Positions 1 to 6,283 of a DNA stretch of 7,907 nt are shown here, one piece after another. This DNA is from an uncultured Gammaproteobacteria bacterium (GTDB taxonomy: Bacteria; Pseudomonadota; Gammaproteobacteria; Halothiobacillales; Halothiobacillaceae). How positions within the stretch are numbered: the first letter of the stretch is position 1; each line of letters starts with the position of its first letter. The stretch spans positions 1-7,907 of the forward strand of contig CALKWL010000060.1 of the NCBI GenBank assembly GCA_938004235.1, read 5' to 3'. The notes beneath the pieces are model-generated. The model made no database searches. It had not been told where the DNA came from and worked only from the letters and a program-made list of their open reading frames with translations. A program made the position numbers and the translations under genes.

Positions 1-24
1 TAACAATCAAGCGGAGAGATAGAT

Positions 25-315
25 ATGTACGACCATACTTCAGTAGGGCAAAGCAGCTCGGGTGTTGCGACAGTGGATCGGTTTCCAACTACCGGCGATA
101 AAATTCAAATCAACTGCCGGAATATTGATGTTGGAACCGGGACAGTAACGATAACCGCCAGGGCTGGCAACAGCACGTCATACACCAGTATCGGCGGGGA
201 AAACACCATTGACCTGACCGCGCCTATTGGCCTGATCCTTGAGGGTAAATTCTCAGGCATCAAGGCGACCAGCTCCAGCAGCAGTGATGTATTCGAGCTG
301 GAAGTTAATTCCTGA
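25..315 (+). CDS. Small beta-rich virion-operon protein, function unknown (possible decoration or accessory protein)
   Basis: This 96-residue protein is not one I recognise by name. It is rich in Ser, Thr, Gly and Val and has alternating beta-strand patterns: KIQINCRNI at about 26-34, GTVTITARAG at about 39-48, and an FELEVNS ending. No signal peptide, membrane segment or catalytic motif is visible. Small all-beta proteins like this often sit between portal and scaffold or coat genes in tailed phages, where some decorate the capsid or aid assembly, so a beta-sandwich accessory role is an inference. The start is supported by GGAG at 13-16, eight bases before the ATG. The window opens with TAA, which could be the stop codon of the preceding gene; in P22 the portal gene occupies that place. 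The next gene's TTG start lies 13 bases downstream. It could also be a non-virion protein; the coding call is firm, the role is not. Confidence 0.8.
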   Translation: MYDHTSVGQSSSGVATVDRFPTTGDKIQINCRNIDVGTGTVTITARAGNSTSYTSIGGENTIDLTAPIGLILEGKFSGIKATSSSSSDVFELEVNS

Positions 316-318
316 CCT

Positions 319-323
319 GGAGG
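319..323 (+). promoter_or_regulatory. Shine-Dalgarno sequence fixing a TTG start
   Basis: A perfect GGAGG lies five bases before the TTG at 329-331 and just after the stop codon of the preceding gene (313-315). The in-frame ATG codons at 239 and 287 lie inside the upstream gene and lack a comparable site. The TTG is therefore the preferred start of the sulfotransferase-like gene. Confidence 0.75.
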
Positions 324-328
324 CCGCA

Positions 329-745
329 TTGATTCGCGTTATATCCGTACCACACACAGGGACACGGTTTATAGAGAAATGCCTGCTAGGAGCGGGACTT
401 GTCAAGACTGACGACTATTGGGGCATGGGGGACTTCGTGCAGATTCATTTCGACGGGAAGATGAACGCCCCGATTATTCACGCACCCAAAAAACCGGGCG
501 CGGCGATTATGCCGCTCAGGGACAAAGAGGAAGTTAAGGCCAGCTGGACAAGGCGCGGTGAAAGCCTCTCGCGCCTTGAACTGTGCTGGGCTGAAATGGA
601 GTCATGGCTTGAAGATCACGACGACGTGCTTGTGGTTCATGTCGATAACCCCGCGTGTCGGGAGAATGAGCTGGCGGCAATCAGCGAGCGGCTGGGGGTT
701 CCACTATCCGCCGATTTTAACGAAAAAGTGGGTCACGGAGAGTAA
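329..745 (+). CDS. Compact sulfotransferase-like protein in the head operon
   Basis: This 138-residue protein looks like a minimal PAPS-dependent sulfotransferase, the fold that moves a sulfuryl group from PAPS to an acceptor. An N-terminal strand-loop-helix reads VISVPHTGTRFIEKCL (residues 4-19), resembling the 5'-phosphosulfate loop (PKSGT type) but with His9 where Lys is usual. LRDKEEVKASWTRRG (63-77) resembles the 3'-phosphate motif: Arg64 and Ser72 are eight residues apart, as in classic cytosolic sulfotransferases. A later strand (DVLVVHVDN) and a final ISERLGVPL helix-turn also fit the fold. His40 or His51 could be the base. It is much shorter than typical members (200-300 residues), so activity is uncertain. 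The start is TTG, set by the GGAGG at 319-323; longer versions would overlap the preceding gene. It ends three bases before the scaffold gene, so it is co-transcribed with virion genes. The acceptor is unknown, and a non-catalytic role is possible. Confidence 0.62.
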   Translation: MIRVISVPHTGTRFIEKCLLGAGLVKTDDYWGMGDFVQIHFDGKMNAPIIHAPKKPGAAIMPLRDKEEVKASWTRRGESLSRLELCWAEMESWLEDHDDVLVVHVDNPACRENELAAISERLGVPLSADFNEKVGHGE

Positions 746-748
746 GTT

Positions 749-1579
749 ATGGGCGAAGAAGCACTGGTAATTGATCAAGAACTGGACGAGCAACCGGAAG
801 ACCAGCCGGAAGCCGAGGAACCGGAAGCCGATAAAGGGACGGACGAGAAGCCGGACGAGGAGTCGGGGAAAGAGGACGACGAAAAAGAAGCGCGGGTAGA
901 GTTCACCCCCGAACAGCAAGCCAAGGTGGACGAAATAGCGCGCCGGGCGGCAGCCCGCAACCTTGAGAAGCTTCAGGAAGAAAGAGAGGCGCGGCAGCAG
1001 CTGGAGGCGGAGGTCCAAAAGTTGAGGCCGCAACAGCAGGCGCAGCCTGGCAGGCCAGAGGTACCGCCAATGCCGGACCCCTTCGCTGATGATTTTGACG
1101 CGAAGATGCAGCAGCGCGACGAGGCATTGCAAAGGGCTACCCAGTGGGACGCTGTGCAGTACCTCACCAAGCAGCACCAGGACGCGCAAAGGAAGGCGAA
1201 GGAGGAGGCTGAGCAGGCCGAACTTGAAAAGACCGTTACCGCCTACCAGAACCGGGCGCGGAAGCTGGGTATCAAGGACGCTGAATTGCAGGTCTCCGGT
1301 CGCCAGGTGGCCGCTGTTGGCATGGCGCCAGAACTTGTACAACACGTATTGCACGATGCCCAGGGTCCGGCCTTGACTGTCTACCTCGCCAATCACATCG
1401 AAGAGCTGGATAAGATCGGCGGCATGTCACCCATCGGCGCCGCCATCTATATCGAAACACAGATAAAGCCGAAGTTGACCAAGCGGGTATCGACCCCCCC
1501 ACCCGCTCCGCTGGAGTCTGTCCGTGGATCGGGCCAGCGGGAGGGGAAACTGGGCGGGAAGGGCCTTGTTATTGAGTAG
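749..1579 (+). CDS. Capsid scaffolding protein (P22 gp8-like by position and architecture)
   Basis: This 276-residue protein is predicted to be the internal scaffold that guides coat subunits into a procapsid and then leaves. The first 50 or so residues are very acidic (runs of Glu and Asp with Pro). Two long charged helices likely to form coiled coils follow at about 55-93 and 117-172, split by a Pro/Gln-rich hinge (94-112). Residues 195-245 hold the ALTVYLANHIEELDKIGGMSP-type segment common in podovirus scaffolds. The tail is basic and Pro/Gly-rich (KPKLTKR at 240-246, then PPPAP), matching the rule that scaffold C-termini contact coat through positive charge. P22 gp8 is about 303 residues. 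GGAG at 737-740 precedes the ATG by eight bases. It lies directly before the coat gene, as expected. A C7 tract at 1494-1500 near the end is a possible slippage spot, but no altered product is obvious. Confidence 0.85.
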   Translation: MGEEALVIDQELDEQPEDQPEAEEPEADKGTDEKPDEESGKEDDEKEARVEFTPEQQAKVDEIARRAAARNLEKLQEEREARQQLEAEVQKLRPQQQAQPGRPEVPPMPDPFADDFDAKMQQRDEALQRATQWDAVQYLTKQHQDAQRKAKEEAEQAELEKTVTAYQNRARKLGIKDAELQVSGRQVAAVGMAPELVQHVLHDAQGPALTVYLANHIEELDKIGGMSPIGAAIYIETQIKPKLTKRVSTPPPAPLESVRGSGQREGKLGGKGLVIE

Positions 1580-1610
1580 TTGACATGATTGTAATGCCTG
1601 TGCATATGCT
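1580..1610 (+). promoter_or_regulatory. Possible sigma70-type promoter upstream of the coat gene
   Basis: A perfect TTGACA (1580-1585) begins immediately after the last base of the scaffold stop codon. The -10 box is less clear: CATATG at 1603-1608 has 17-base spacing but only 3 of 6 matches, and TATGCT at 1605-1610 has 4 of 6 matches with 19-base spacing. It faces the coat gene with a leader of roughly 140 bases. A perfect -35 box can arise by chance, so this is a candidate only. Confidence 0.35.
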
Positions 1611-1759
1611 TACCCACCGCAGCAACCAGGCGGGCACCGCCGGATAATCGCGCCCACGGCAGCGCAGGCCACCGCTCCTACATGCGGGTATCGCTGGAAT
1701 TCATCGGTTACAGCACCGAGACCTGAATTTTATTTGATGCCCGTACAGGAGCAATACTC
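1611..1759 (+). other. Untranslated leader before the coat gene
   Basis: No convincing gene is seen here. A small hairpin can form (GGCGG at 1629-1633, CCGCC at 1637-1641, three-base loop) but it has no T run, so it is not an intrinsic terminator. One frame is open to a TGA just before 1726 and reads like ordinary protein near its end (YMRVSLEFIGYSTET), which might be the remnant of a small gene. A 20-codon ORF at 1585-1647 has no good ribosome site. The coat gene's AGGAG at 1747-1751 is eight bases before its ATG. Confidence 0.45.
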
Positions 1760-3034
1760 ATGGCTAACTCACTCTCAAGCAACATTTCAACCGTTGTCAT
1801 CCCAAAATTTATGGAGGCCTTCAAGGCCAATCGCGTTATTCTGAACACGGTTGACCGGCAGGCATTCGATGGCAAATTTACGCCGGCGGTCGGCACTACC
1901 CTCTACATCAAGCGCCCGCATGACTACAACGTCAGCTCAACCTCAGACGGTGACCTGACATCGGAAACGAAGTCTGACATCATCGCTGGCCGCGCGGCTT
2001 GTGTGGTGCAAAACTTTAAAACCGTGTTCACCGATTGGACCATTCTGGAGCAGGCAACCAGCATGGACCAGATGGAAGAAATCCTGGCACCCATGGCTAC
2101 CCGCCTGGTAACCAACCTGGAAACCGACTTCGCCGGGTACATGATGAAGCGGGCCGGGCTGGTCTACGGCGCAGTTGGCACCGCGATTGACGCATGGTCC
2201 GATGTTGCCGGCGCCGGCGCCCACATGAAGTCACTGGGCGTTCCTGAGGACTCCCCCTGGTACTATGCTGCCAACCCGCAGGTATGCGCGGTGCTTGCGG
2301 GCTTGCAAGCCACCACCATATCCCCCGGGTCAGGCACAAAGGTGGATACCGCATGGGAAAGGGCCATGGTCAGCAAGAACATGGGCGGTTTTCAGGTATT
2401 TTCATCCAACGCCCTGGCAACTCGCACCAACACCACCGCTGCCGATCTCGTTGGCGCCCTGGCATCCAACCCCACGGTTACTTATCTCGGCGCTAAGGAC
2501 ACGATGACCCAGGACTGGGCCGTGTCCGGCTTCACCGCCTCGGCAGTGATCAAAGCGGGATCGGTTGTTGAGGTGACAGGTAGGTACTACGTATCGCGCG
2601 CCAGCCGACAGGCTGTGCTTGACGCCTCTGGCGCCCAGGTGAAGTTCCGCGCAGTTGTTACCGCTGATGTCACCTTGAGCACCGCCGGCGCGGGCACGAT
2701 CACCGTATCTGCCCCCGGTATCTATGAGGCAACTGGCGCCTACAACACCACTACCGCCGCACTGGCATCAAGTGATGTTGTGACGATCCTTGGAACCTCT
2801 GCTGCGGTCTACCAGCCGGCACTGGCCTATCACCCGAAAGCGTTCACGCTGACCACGGTGAAGCTGCCGAAGCTGTCTGCAACCGAGAGCTACACCGCCA
2901 CTGAAGATGGTATAACGCTGCGCTTCACGAAGTGGGCTGATGCAACGAAGAACCAGAACAAGCTGCGGGTGGACTTGCTTCCTGCCTACGGCACTCTGAA
3001 TCCCTTCTTCGCTGCTCAGTGCTACGGCGTCTAA
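1760..3034 (+). CDS. Major capsid (coat) protein, P22 gp5 family
   Basis: This 424-residue protein is the main shell subunit and is close in length to P22 coat (430). The N-terminal part (about 1-220) fits the HK97-type core of the P22 family: an N-arm and an E-loop-like strand region (TLYIKRPHDYNV), then the spine helix with NLETDFAGYMMKRAG (119-133), comparable to the NNVELKVANMAAEMG region of P22 coat. Next comes a strand-rich insert at about 222-345 whose QDWAVSGFTASAVIKAGSVVEVTG mirrors P22's [20 protein letters not shown], i.e. the insertion (I) domain. The chain ends with another core segment (ITLRFTKWADATKNQNKLRVDLL at 385-407). AGGAG sits eight bases before ATG. The gene has its own candidate promoter upstream and a terminator downstream, which would fit its need for hundreds of copies. 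There is no sign of proteolytic maturation or of a fused protease. The family call comes from recognised sequence pattern plus gene order. Confidence 0.9.
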   Translation: MANSLSSNISTVVIPKFMEAFKANRVILNTVDRQAFDGKFTPAVGTTLYIKRPHDYNVSSTSDGDLTSETKSDIIAGRAACVVQNFKTVFTDWTILEQATSMDQMEEILAPMATRLVTNLETDFAGYMMKRAGLVYGAVGTAIDAWSDVAGAGAHMKSLGVPEDSPWYYAANPQVCAVLAGLQATTISPGSGTKVDTAWERAMVSKNMGGFQVFSSNALATRTNTTAADLVGALASNPTVTYLGAKDTMTQDWAVSGFTASAVIKAGSVVEVTGRYYVSRASRQAVLDASGAQVKFRAVVTADVTLSTAGAGTITVSAPGIYEATGAYNTTTAALASSDVVTILGTSAAVYQPALAYHPKAFTLTTVKLPKLSATESYTATEDGITLRFTKWADATKNQNKLRVDLLPAYGTLNPFFAAQCYGV

Positions 3035-3062
3035 TCACCGGCCCCTCGTGGACTGACGATAG

Positions 3063-3097
3063 GGCGGTGGGTTTCCTAATGGCCCACCGCCTTTTTT
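3063..3097 (+). terminator. Strong rho-independent terminator after the coat gene
   Basis: A perfect nine-base-pair stem (GGCGGTGGG at 3063-3071, CCCACCGCC at 3083-3091) with an 11-base loop is followed by six T (3092-3097). It begins 28 bases after the coat stop codon. A G-U pair (3062/3092) could extend it. Because the downstream morphogenesis genes are on the same strand with no clear promoter of their own, it probably acts as a partial terminator that lowers their expression relative to coat, unless late antitermination overrides it. Confidence 0.9.
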
Positions 3098-3113
3098 ACT
3101 TAAGGGGGACGAA

Positions 3114-3305
3114 ATGGCGAGACAGAAGAAAACAGCAGACGAAACAAAAACCCAGCCTGAGGTGCTAGTAGCGACGGGGACGGACGAGAACGGAAACCCG
3201 ACAATCACATGGGAAAGGCCGTCAGGCTTTACGCTGACCACCGTGTTCAACGATGACACCGTGGCCTATGCCATGGAAAATGGCTGGACTCCATTGCCGA
3301 CATGA
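3114..3305 (+). CDS. Small conserved-position protein between coat and gp4-like genes, function unknown
   Basis: This 63-residue protein is not assigned to a family. The first 20 residues are highly charged and Lys/Thr-rich (MARQKKTADETKTQ), as in a flexible tail. The rest looks like a small folded unit with a beta-hairpin (GNPTITWERPSGFTLTTVFNDD) and a final short helix (TVAYAMENGWTPLP). The Asp-Glu-Asn-Gly turn is not a clear metal site. An A/G-rich ribosome site (AAGGGGGA at 3102-3109) lies four bases before the ATG, immediately after the terminator. Its stop TGA overlaps the next ATG (ATGA at 3302-3305), implying translational coupling to the gp4-like protein. From memory, P22 also has a short ORF in this slot, so position suggests a minor head or assembly role; that is inference. 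Confidence 0.75.
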   Translation: MARQKKTADETKTQPEVLVATGTDENGNPTITWERPSGFTLTTVFNDDTVAYAMENGWTPLPT

Positions 3306-4114
3306 GTACTGCCGGCGATATCATACAGACCGCCCTGAAGCGCGTATTGGTGCAGGCCAGCGATGCGCCTCTCGAACCCGACGAATACCAGGACGCCCTG
3401 GACTCCCTGAACGACCTGATGGCCGCCTACGAGGCGGACGGTATCCGCCTGGGTTACACGCCGGTTGATAATGTCGAGGATGAGGTAACTGTCCCGCCGG
3501 GCGCAAGGCGCGGGATTATCGCCAACCTTGCAATCGAGATATCCGCCGACTATGGCGGCAATATTACGGCGGCCCTCTCCAGGCAGGCCAGCGAGGGGAT
3601 GCAGACCCTGCGCAAGCTGGGGCGTGCAGCCATTAATACCGTCCTGCCCGACACACTACCCACAGGTTCAGGCAACGATAATTGTTATGGCTACGGGTCT
3701 GGGTATTTCGCAGAGGTCAGCTCGGCCCTGCTGACGCTATCCGGGAATGCGATGGAAACCGTCTTCACCGCTACCGATACGCCCGTCAGGGTAAATGGGT
3801 TCTGGCGCGGAGAAGCGTCCAATGGGCTGCGGGCCGATATCACCGGGACAGTGGTAAGCACCGCGCTTGGCGACATCGACGCGGACGTACGCATCACCCT
3901 GTCGGCCACCGGCAACAGTACCTGCACGTTCCACATCATGAAAAACGGCGTATCCCAGCAGTCCGCCTCCGTCGCGCTCACCGCCTCGCCCGCTACGGTC
4001 ACGCTGGCCAAGCTGGTCACCCTGTCCCTTGGGGATTATGTCGAGTTGTGGGTTGAGGATGACCTGGCAACAGAGGCGGTTGTTGTCGCCTCCGCGCGGT
4101 TTGAGGTGGCCTGA
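3302..4114 (+). CDS. P22 gp4-like head completion/tail accessory protein with an extra C-terminal beta domain
   Basis: Residues 1-120 fit the gp4-type adaptor that binds below the portal and starts tail assembly after DNA packaging. The region is helical, with an amphipathic ALKRVLVQA helix, the DEYQDALDSLNDLMAAYEADGI segment (27-48), the PPGARRGIIANLAIEISADYG segment (65-85) and a Lys/Arg-rich helix to about 111. P22 gp4 is about 166 residues; this one is 270. The surplus follows a Gly/Ser/Asn/Tyr linker (121-136) and forms a Thr/Ser/Val-rich domain (about 138-270) with regular strands ending in SLGDYVELWVEDD and ARFEVA, like jelly-roll or C1q/TNF-type domains on phage fibres and decoration proteins. 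The start overlaps the preceding stop (ATGA) with no clear Shine-Dalgarno, so translation is likely coupled. P22 gp4 has been reported to hydrolyse peptidoglycan; I see no clear catalytic motif here. The N-terminal call is good; the C-terminal fold is inferred. Confidence 0.8.
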   Translation: MSTAGDIIQTALKRVLVQASDAPLEPDEYQDALDSLNDLMAAYEADGIRLGYTPVDNVEDEVTVPPGARRGIIANLAIEISADYGGNITAALSRQASEGMQTLRKLGRAAINTVLPDTLPTGSGNDNCYGYGSGYFAEVSSALLTLSGNAMETVFTATDTPVRVNGFWRGEASNGLRADITGTVVSTALGDIDADVRITLSATGNSTCTFHIMKNGVSQQSASVALTASPATVTLAKLVTLSLGDYVELWVEDDLATEAVVVASARFEVA

Positions 4115-5559
4115 TGCCCATCACCAGCCTGCCAATCGGTAACGGGTTCTACAGGGCGCGCTCCCTGCCCGTGTCGGCGCAGCAGTGCATGAACTGGTAC
4201 GTCAGCATACCCTCTGCGCCATCGCTGTCTGAGACCCAATTATACGGCTCCCCCGGCATGTCCCAGGTGGCCACCAGCGGCGAGGGGGCGAACCGTGGCG
4301 CCCGGGTGATGGCTGGCATCCCGTATTTCGTGAATGGCTCGAACCTCTACCGCCTGAACAGTGACCACACCCTGGACGATCTGGGCACGATTTCAGGCAC
4401 TGGCCGGGTGTCAATGTCGGACAACGGAACCCAGCTGTGCATCCTGGTGCCGGGGGGCGCGGGGTATATATTCACCGAGCCTTCCACGCTCACTGCGATT
4501 TCGGACCTGGATTTCACCACCAACGGCAACCCCCAGCAGGTCACGTTCGTGGACGGGTATTTTGTCTTCACGACCGACGCCAAAAAATTCATTCTCTCCG
4601 CGATCAATGACGGGACGGATTACAACGCCATCGATTACGGTACCGCCGAGTCTTCGCCCGATGCCACGGTCACCCCGGTGGTGTTCAAAAACCAGCTGTT
4701 CATCGTCGGCGAGACCACCACCGAAGCCTTTTCCAACATCGGCGGTGCAGATTTCCCCTTTCAGCGCTCGGGACTGTTTTTGGATGAGGGGACCGTTGCC
4801 CCGTTTTCAGTCGTCAACGGGTCCGAGACCTTTGCGTTTATCGGCGGCGGCAAGAGCGAAACCCCCGGCGTTTACGCGCTGAACGGGAACACCACACAGA
4901 AGATTTCAACCGATGCGATCGACGAGCTATTGCAGGGCCTGACCACGGCGGAGCTCGCTGCGGTGTATGGCTGGTCCTACGCACAATCCGGCCATTTCTT
5001 TATTGGCTGGACCCTGCCGACCACCGCCATTGTATTCGATACCACTACCGGGATCTGGGCGGAGCGGGCATCGCGCTACATCGACGGGAACGACGACACC
5101 ATCGACATCACCTACCGCGCCACCTGCTTTGTCCAGGCATACGGGAATCTCTATGTGGGGGATAGCCAGGACGGGCGAATCGGCCTGCTGTCCATGGACA
5201 CCTACACGGAGTACGGGGAGGCGGTTCATCGGGTCATGTCCACCCAGCCATTTCAAAACAACATGCAGCCGTATTTCGTGCCCTACCTCGAACTGACAAT
5301 GGAATCGGGTGTAGGGAATGAAGCGGAGCCGGACCCCATGATTATCATGGACCGGTCACTGAACGGCGGGAAAAGCTTTACCTACGTCCGCGAGCGCCCA
5401 ATAGGGAAAGAGGGGGAATACAACCGCCGGGCGATCTGGCGCCGGCTCGGGCGGGTATCGCGGTTCGATGTGTACCGGTTCACCCTGTCCGAACCCGTAA
5501 AGCCGGTCATTATCGCGCTGACGGCCCAGCTGGTGGGGGTGGAAAATGCCCAGGCTTAA
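4114..5559 (+). CDS. P22 gp10-like packaged-DNA stabilisation (portal/tail plug) protein
   Basis: This 481-residue protein is close in length to P22 gp10 (472), the hexameric tail factor that follows gp4 and helps keep packaged DNA in the head. The opening PITSLPIGNGFY matches the P22 style (PIQQLPMMKGMG), and LYGSPGMSQVATSG resembles its YLRSFPGITKR region. Many short strand pairs (for example PYFVNGSNLYRLN at 70-82, GTGRVSMSDNGTQLCILVPGG at 95-115 and VVFKNQLFIVGETTTEAFS at 189-207) fit a beta-propeller-like body. The last part is the most telling: MDRSLNGGKSFT, then RRAIWRRLGRVSRFDVYRFTLSEPVK (438-463), parallels P22's RVLWKRVGRIRRLIGFKLRVITKSPV. The start overlaps the preceding stop (TGATG), with GAGG at 4103-4106 seven bases upstream. 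The next gene begins inside its last 14 bases, so production of gp4, gp10 and fibre homologues is coupled. Confidence 0.88.
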   Translation: MPITSLPIGNGFYRARSLPVSAQQCMNWYVSIPSAPSLSETQLYGSPGMSQVATSGEGANRGARVMAGIPYFVNGSNLYRLNSDHTLDDLGTISGTGRVSMSDNGTQLCILVPGGAGYIFTEPSTLTAISDLDFTTNGNPQQVTFVDGYFVFTTDAKKFILSAINDGTDYNAIDYGTAESSPDATVTPVVFKNQLFIVGETTTEAFSNIGGADFPFQRSGLFLDEGTVAPFSVVNGSETFAFIGGGKSETPGVYALNGNTTQKISTDAIDELLQGLTTAELAAVYGWSYAQSGHFFIGWTLPTTAIVFDTTTGIWAERASRYIDGNDDTIDITYRATCFVQAYGNLYVGDSQDGRIGLLSMDTYTEYGEAVHRVMSTQPFQNNMQPYFVPYLELTMESGVGNEAEPDPMIIMDRSLNGGKSFTYVRERPIGKEGEYNRRAIWRRLGRVSRFDVYRFTLSEPVKPVIIALTAQLVGVENAQA

Positions 5560-6274
5560 TCCCGCCCAGCCCATTGTCCGCGACGACAAAACCATGGAAC
5601 TGCCGTTCTGGTCATTTCTGATCGAGGTGGACAAGCAGATTCCCATCGTCGGCAGCGGCAGCCCGGAGGGCCTTGTTGTTGCCCCGTACCTGTCGCAGTA
5701 CCTGGATACCGCCGGCGGGGAAGGACTGGTGTCCTACCGCAAAATGCTGCCCGACATCGGCGGCGACAAGTCCCAGGGCTGGGTAAAGCTCTCTGTTCCC
5801 AGCGCCAGTTTTGAAGTGCTGCAAGGCTCCGGCGATATCGGGACCGGCGCCGACCAGCTGGCGGCGGGAGACCACACGCATGATGCTTCCGGGACTGTCA
5901 GTGGCACATTTGCTGACGCGCGCATTTCGGAGTCGAGCGTTACCCAGCATGAGGCGGCACTATCAATCGATGCCACGCAGGTGGCGGGGCTGGTATGGCT
6001 GCCGCCTGATTTCGAAAATGAGGCCGCGACTACCTACACGCTGGTGGCCGGGGACGCAAACAAGGTCAAGCGATTTACCGGGGCAAGTCCGGCAATAACC
6101 CTACCAACAAGCACGTTCACGGTGGGCGATGTGGTGTATTTGCGGCAGGCCGGCACCGGAACGCTTGTGCTGACCACTACCGGGCTCACGATTAACGGCA
6201 CGATCCCGGCATGGGCGCAACATGTTGAAGTTGGATTCCGGCTTGTCGCCGCCGACCAATGGGATGTGATTTAG
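5546..6274 (+). CDS. Fibre-like tail protein in the tail-needle (gp26) position
   Basis: This 242-residue protein sits where P22 encodes its trimeric coiled-coil needle gp26 (233 residues) but looks different. An N-terminal tag (about 1-35, with FWSFLIEVDKQIPIV) may dock to the gp10-like plug. It is followed by GSGSPEGLVVAPYLSQYLDT and SQGWVKLS (36-83), a motif common in phage fibre and virion surface proteins. GTGADQLAAGDHTHDASGT (99-117) contains a His-X-His of the kind that binds metal in trimeric fibres, and FADARISESSVTQHEAALSI (122-141) is a typical fibre-repeat segment. The C-terminal part (about 162-242) matches a frequent fibre tip module, running from YTLVAGDANKVKRF through GDVVYLRQAGTGTLVL to a final QWDVI. 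No long coiled coil is present. The start lies inside the gp10-like gene (14-base overlap) behind a GGGGGTGG stretch (5535-5542). It may be a short needle, a plug with a knob, or a side fibre. Confidence 0.75.
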   Translation: MPRLNPAQPIVRDDKTMELPFWSFLIEVDKQIPIVGSGSPEGLVVAPYLSQYLDTAGGEGLVSYRKMLPDIGGDKSQGWVKLSVPSASFEVLQGSGDIGTGADQLAAGDHTHDASGTVSGTFADARISESSVTQHEAALSIDATQVAGLVWLPPDFENEAATTYTLVAGDANKVKRFTGASPAITLPTSTFTVGDVVYLRQAGTGTLVLTTTGLTINGTIPAWAQHVEVGFRLVAADQWDVI

Positions 6275-6283
6275 GAGTAAGAC

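Noticed and set aside
704..1396. 230-codon open frame on the - strand opposite the scaffold gene
   Set aside because: It is Leu/Arg-rich, a mirror effect of the Glu/Lys/Gln-rich scaffold codons, and has no family resemblance; the + strand gene is convincing.
1494..1500. C7 run near the 3' end of the scaffold gene as a programmed frameshift site
   Set aside because: There is no downstream stimulatory structure I could identify and no plausible extended product; it simply encodes Thr-Pro-Pro-Pro.
1585..1647. 20-codon ORF after the scaffold gene
   Set aside because: It has no ribosome binding site, very short length and no conserved look; the overlapping TTGACA explains the region better.
1737..1844. 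Alternative ATG just before the coat gene in another frame
   Set aside because: It lacks a ribosome site and stops after a few dozen codons within the coat gene; the AGGAG at 1747-1751 serves the coat ATG at 1760.
3521..3560. Peptidoglycan hydrolase active site in the gp4-like protein
   Set aside because: Hydrolase activity has been reported for P22 gp4, but no recognisable catalytic motif is visible here, so I did not assign the activity.
4361..4882. 173-codon + frame inside the gp10-like gene
   Set aside because: It reads Ser/Pro/Arg-rich with no fold-like pattern and lies fully within a recognised gene in another frame.
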